This document shows positions 61,040-64,000 of a stretch of DNA of 64,000 bases, piece after piece; positions within the stretch are counted from its first letter, which is position 1, and every line of letters begins with the position of its first letter. Source of the DNA: Paludibacter jiangxiensis (lineage in GTDB: Bacteria; Bacteroidota; Bacteroidia; Bacteroidales; Paludibacteraceae). The stretch spans positions 310,001 through 374,000 of the forward strand of contig NZ_BDCR01000003.1 of the NCBI RefSeq assembly GCF_001618385.1. The letters are read 5' to 3'. The notes under the pieces were generated by a model, which had not been told where the DNA came from, made no database searches, and was given only the letters and a program-made list of their open reading frames with translations. The position numbers and the translations under genes are program-made.

Positions 61040-64000
61040 TTAGAAAGTAACTTTCAAACCAACCTGCATGTGCCAGCGACTTGAGAAACTACTTTTGTAC
61101 ACCTTATCATCCTGATAAGAATAAGTAGGAACATAATCTCCATTAGCATTTTTCGTCATTGCAGTAACTTTTAATGGCTGTACTGTATAGTCACTACCAT
61201 AAACAGCACCCCATTCTTTATTCAGCATATTTCCAAAGTTGATAATGTCTAAAGACAATTCAATCTTATTGCTCTTGCCTTTTAGATAGTAGAAGCTTTC
61301 TGCAAAATGAAGATCAAAGTGATTTTCCCATGGTGCACTGTTTGAATAACGTTCAGCATATTGTCCACGGTGATTCTTTGCATAGCTATCACCTTCAATC
61401 CAGTTACCAAAACTGGTACGATCTGCCGCTGAAGCAAAGGTCATTTTTGCCAATTCATCCTGAGTTGGGATATACAATAAGGAGTTACCTTTTTGTGTAT
61501 CACCATTAAAGTCAACACTTTCGTTCATGGTTAAGCAATAGCGCATACCTGTACTTCCATTATACATAAGAGAAACTGTCGTTGCCAAACGATTATCCAA
61601 ATATTTAGGCGTTGTATATGATGCCTGTGCCAATACACGATGAGGAATATCAAATACAGAATAAGACATTTCGCTGGAATTATTCGGATTTTTGGCGTAG
61701 TTATACTGCCAGTTAGAAAGAGCAACAGAACTTGTTCCATCGTTAACAGAATAAGCATGACCAAAGGTGTAGCTTGCCATAAGATCGAGCCCAAACTTAA
61801 AGCTCTTTTCCAATTTACCGCTTAATGAATATGAGTAACCTTTGTTGGTATTCTTAAGATTGATAATAGCGTAATAGCTACCGGCATTTGTAGCGAAATA
61901 ATTGGTAGCCGAGTTAGGAACATCTGCACTAACAGCGTAAACTTTTTTACCATTGTCAACAAGAGCCAGATTTTCAAACCACACATTATTTAATGTTTTG
62001 GAGTACAAACCTTCCACCGTCATTTTAACATCATACGGCAATGCTTGTTCTACTGCTAGGTTCGCACGGAATACTTGCGGATATTTGAAATCTTTAGAAA
62101 CGGTGTTGATAGTCGGTTTTGAAGCAGAGCCACTTGCCGATTTCATAGCTGCAACTGCATCATTACCAAAAGTACCAAATTTAGGAACATTCGTTGTAAT
62201 AGTAGTTCCCTTCATTTCCATACCGGTATTATTCCACATGTTCGACAACCATACAAAAGGTACACGACCTGTAAATAAACCAGCACCACCACGAACCAAT
62301 GTTTTATGACTGTCATCGGTATACCAACGGAAACCTACACGAGGAGAAATCATAACTTTTGTAGAAGGAACTTCTCCGACCTTTACACCATAAGTAGTGG
62401 AATAGGTACTAAGGTTAAATGCGTCATTAGCTGTAGGTTTATTGAAACACATAGGAACATCGAATCGTACACCATAAGTAACGTTAAAGTTGTTATTTAT
62501 ACTCCATTTGTCTTGCAGATAGAGACCAAACTGTCCTGCTTTTACTGTACCAGCCCACTTATAGCTACCTGTCAAATCATAGTCAGAATAGTTATACTTG
62601 AATTGATAAGCATTGTCGTTCACGAAATCTGTCAGCGAGTTATAATAATATGCTCCGGTTGATGCCTGAATGAACAAATTATTCATTCGATAAAATTCAT
62701 TATGCGTACCGAAGGTAAAAGTATGGTCTCCGTGATACCATGTCAGGTTATCTTCTAATGTATAAATATTTTGATCCAGTCTGTTCGCTCCAGAAGAATA
62801 CTCCGTTCCAATATAAGCTGTGGTCTTACCTGTAGTTGTTCCTACACCACCACCAAGCTTACTAATGCTTATGTTAGGTCCTTGATAAGCAACATCACGA
62901 CTATCCCGAACAAACGTAACACCAAAACGAGCTTCATTGCTCAATACATTACTGAGTTTAGAATTCAATTCTGCAACAAACGAATTGGTTTTATCGAGCA
63001 TGCGATAACCACTATTTTCAAAATAATAGGTAGTAGAACCAGAACTGTAAGTATCTTTATAAGAGTCGTTGTATTGATAACGCAAAGAGAACTTGTTATT
63101 GGCATTGATATTCCAGTCAATACGGCCCATAAGAGACAATCCCTTTGTATTAACACTACGCTTTCCATAAGTATCTGCATTCCCGGTAATCTGAGCATAT
63201 CTATCGGCAATAGCTTTAGCTTCACCAGCAGTCAAATAACCTGTAGTATAATCGGGGAAGTAGGTAGAAGGATAAGTATCGTACTTGTATTCCGCACTTG
63301 TAAAGAAGAACAATTTGTTTTTAATAATCGGTCCACCGAATGTGAATCCCGCTGTTTTGGTAGATTGTGTACCCAATTTTGCTTTCACATTATTGATCTG
63401 ATCCCATTTTCCATACATATTTTGATCGGTGTAGTATCCGTAAGCAGAACCAGAAAATTTATTCGTACCTGACTTCGTAATTGCATTGATACCACCACCG
63501 GTAAAACCACTCTGACGAACATCAAAAGGAGAAACTACGACCTGAATTTCCTGAATAGCATCCAGTGAAATGGGGTTTGCTCCTGTCTGTCCTCCGTTGG
63601 TACCTGAACTGGCCAATCCGAACACATCATTACTTACCATACCGTCAATCTGGAAAGAGTTATAACGGTTATTGGAACCTGCAATTGAGATCCCACCAAT
63701 TTTAGCAGAAGAAACGAGTGGAGACAACTTGGCCACATCGTAAATACTACGGTCAATGGTAGGGGCATTTACAATTTGATTTTCTTTGAAGTTTGTGGCA
63801 GCTCCACCGCCGGCACTTTTTACACCTGCGTTAGCTCTCACAACAACCTCATTTAATTCTTTTACGTTCTCTTTAAGATTCACATTTAATGTCAATGGGT
63901 CACCAAGCGACAATTGAATATTATTGTATTCAACTTTTTTATATCCCACATAAGAAATGATAATTTTGTATGGTCCCCCCACACGCATACCCTGAATGGA
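61040..64000 (-). CDS. TonB-dependent receptor, Oar-like, 5' truncated
   Basis: At least 986 residues are in frame to the window edge; the true start is outside. The visible N-terminus is the end of a carboxypeptidase-regulatory-like domain (IISYVGYKKVEYNNIQLSLG), followed by the plug (VKELNEVVVRANAGVKSAGG, then SFQIDGMVSNDVFGLASSGTNGGQTG) and GFTGGGINAITKSGTNKFSGSAYGY, characteristic of Oar-type receptors. The 22-strand-type barrel ends in VGLKVTF with an aromatic last residue. Substrate is unknown. No SusD partner is seen downstream, and this type commonly lacks one. Confidence 0.9.
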   Translation of the reverse strand, partial: SIQGMRVGGPYKIIISYVGYKKVEYNNIQLSLGDPLTLNVNLKENVKELNEVVVRANAGVKSAGGGAATNFKENQIVNAPTIDRSIYDVAKLSPLVSSAKIGGISIAGSNNRYNSFQIDGMVSNDVFGLASSGTNGGQTGANPISLDAIQEIQVVVSPFDVRQSGFTGGGINAITKSGTNKFSGSAYGYYTDQNMYGKWDQINNVKAKLGTQSTKTAGFTFGGPIIKNKLFFFTSAEYKYDTYPSTYFPDYTTGYLTAGEAKAIADRYAQITGNADTYGKRSVNTKGLSLMGRIDWNINANNKFSLRYQYNDSYKDTYSSGSTTYYFENSGYRMLDKTNSFVAELNSKLSNVLSNEARFGVTFVRDSRDVAYQGPNISISKLGGGVGTTTGKTTAYIGTEYSSGANRLDQNIYTLEDNLTWYHGDHTFTFGTHNEFYRMNNLFIQASTGAYYYNSLTDFVNDNAYQFKYNYSDYDLTGSYKWAGTVKAGQFGLYLQDKWSINNNFNVTYGVRFDVPMCFNKPTANDAFNLSTYSTTYGVKVGEVPSTKVMISPRVGFRWYTDDSHKTLVRGGAGLFTGRVPFVWLSNMWNNTGMEMKGTTITTNVPKFGTFGNDAVAAMKSASGSASKPTINTVSKDFKYPQVFRANLAVEQALPYDVKMTVEGLYSKTLNNVWFENLALVDNGKKVYAVSADVPNSATNYFATNAGSYYAIINLKNTNKGYSYSLSGKLEKSFKFGLDLMASYTFGHAYSVNDGTSSVALSNWQYNYAKNPNNSSEMSYSVFDIPHRVLAQASYTTPKYLDNRLATTVSLMYNGSTGMRYCLTMNESVDFNGDTQKGNSLLYIPTQDELAKMTFASAADRTSFGNWIEGDSYAKNHRGQYAERYSNSAPWENHFDLHFAESFYYLKGKSNKIELSLDIINFGNMLNKEWGAVYGSDYTVQPLKVTAMTKNANGDYVPTYSYQDDKVYKSSFSSRWHMQVGLKVTF

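Overview
This window is a chromosomal segment of a Bacteroidota bacterium, most likely a Bacteroidales member of the Paludibacter/Dysgonomonas/Porphyromonas type. The signs are promoters with the phylum's TAnnTTTG -7 box (several with TTTG about 20 bp upstream), few Shine-Dalgarno sites, SusE-like/FN3 and DUF4252/DUF4136/DUF1573/DUF5687 proteins, an Oar-like TonB receptor, a type IX secretion C-terminal signal, and a complex I operon without nuoEFG. Genus is an inference from gene content.

Layout. 1-10.8 kb: 3' end of meaB, groES-groEL, an MltF-like lytic transglycosylase with a PolB-like exonuclease, an EamA transporter, a Usp protein, an S1/P1 nuclease, an ECF sigma/membrane protein/DUF4252 cassette, a solitary hisH and a START-like protein. 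11.2-21.2 kb: complete nuoABCDHIJKLMN operon closed by a terminator. 21.4-25.3 kb: two duplicated DUF1573 proteins convergent with an ABC ATPase/DUF5687 permease pair. 25.5-29.9 kb: a secreted TIM-barrel-like protein and a GH9 glycanase. 30.3-37.7 kb: a DUF4136 lipoprotein and a minus-strand leucine operon (leuA, yihY-like, leuC, thioesterase, leuD). It is preceded by a leader peptide and attenuator, and its intercistronic gaps are filled by palindromic elements and two small element-like genes (GxxExxY and S23 four-helix-bundle families). 37.8-42.8 kb: a lipoprotein and a 1429-residue BspA-like T9SS surface protein. 43.1-52.3 kb: a minus-strand housekeeping run (exonuclease, lipoprotein, PD40-OmpA, plsC, hydrolase, rpoN, nucleoside kinase, kdtA). 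52.6-58.2 kb: a MarR-controlled TolC/HlyD/two-permease efflux operon with a repeated operator. 58.3-59.6 kb: infC-rpmI-rplT, infC starting at AUA behind a strong Shine-Dalgarno. 59.7-64 kb: an M16 peptidase convergent with a truncated TonB-dependent receptor.

The most unusual structure is the leucine region. At least four palindromic elements with related GCACACGGAAAACAC-type ends fill consecutive gaps in 2 kb. One of them carries a PD-(D/E)XK-like GxxExxY gene between its arms, and a second kind of element with an S23-type gene fills another gap of the same operon. The leuA attenuator, the twin MarR operators and the infC start codon are the best-supported regulatory signals. Three large antisense reading frames and several small ORFs were rejected as shadows. 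No tRNA, rRNA, CRISPR array, prophage or classical insertion sequence was seen.
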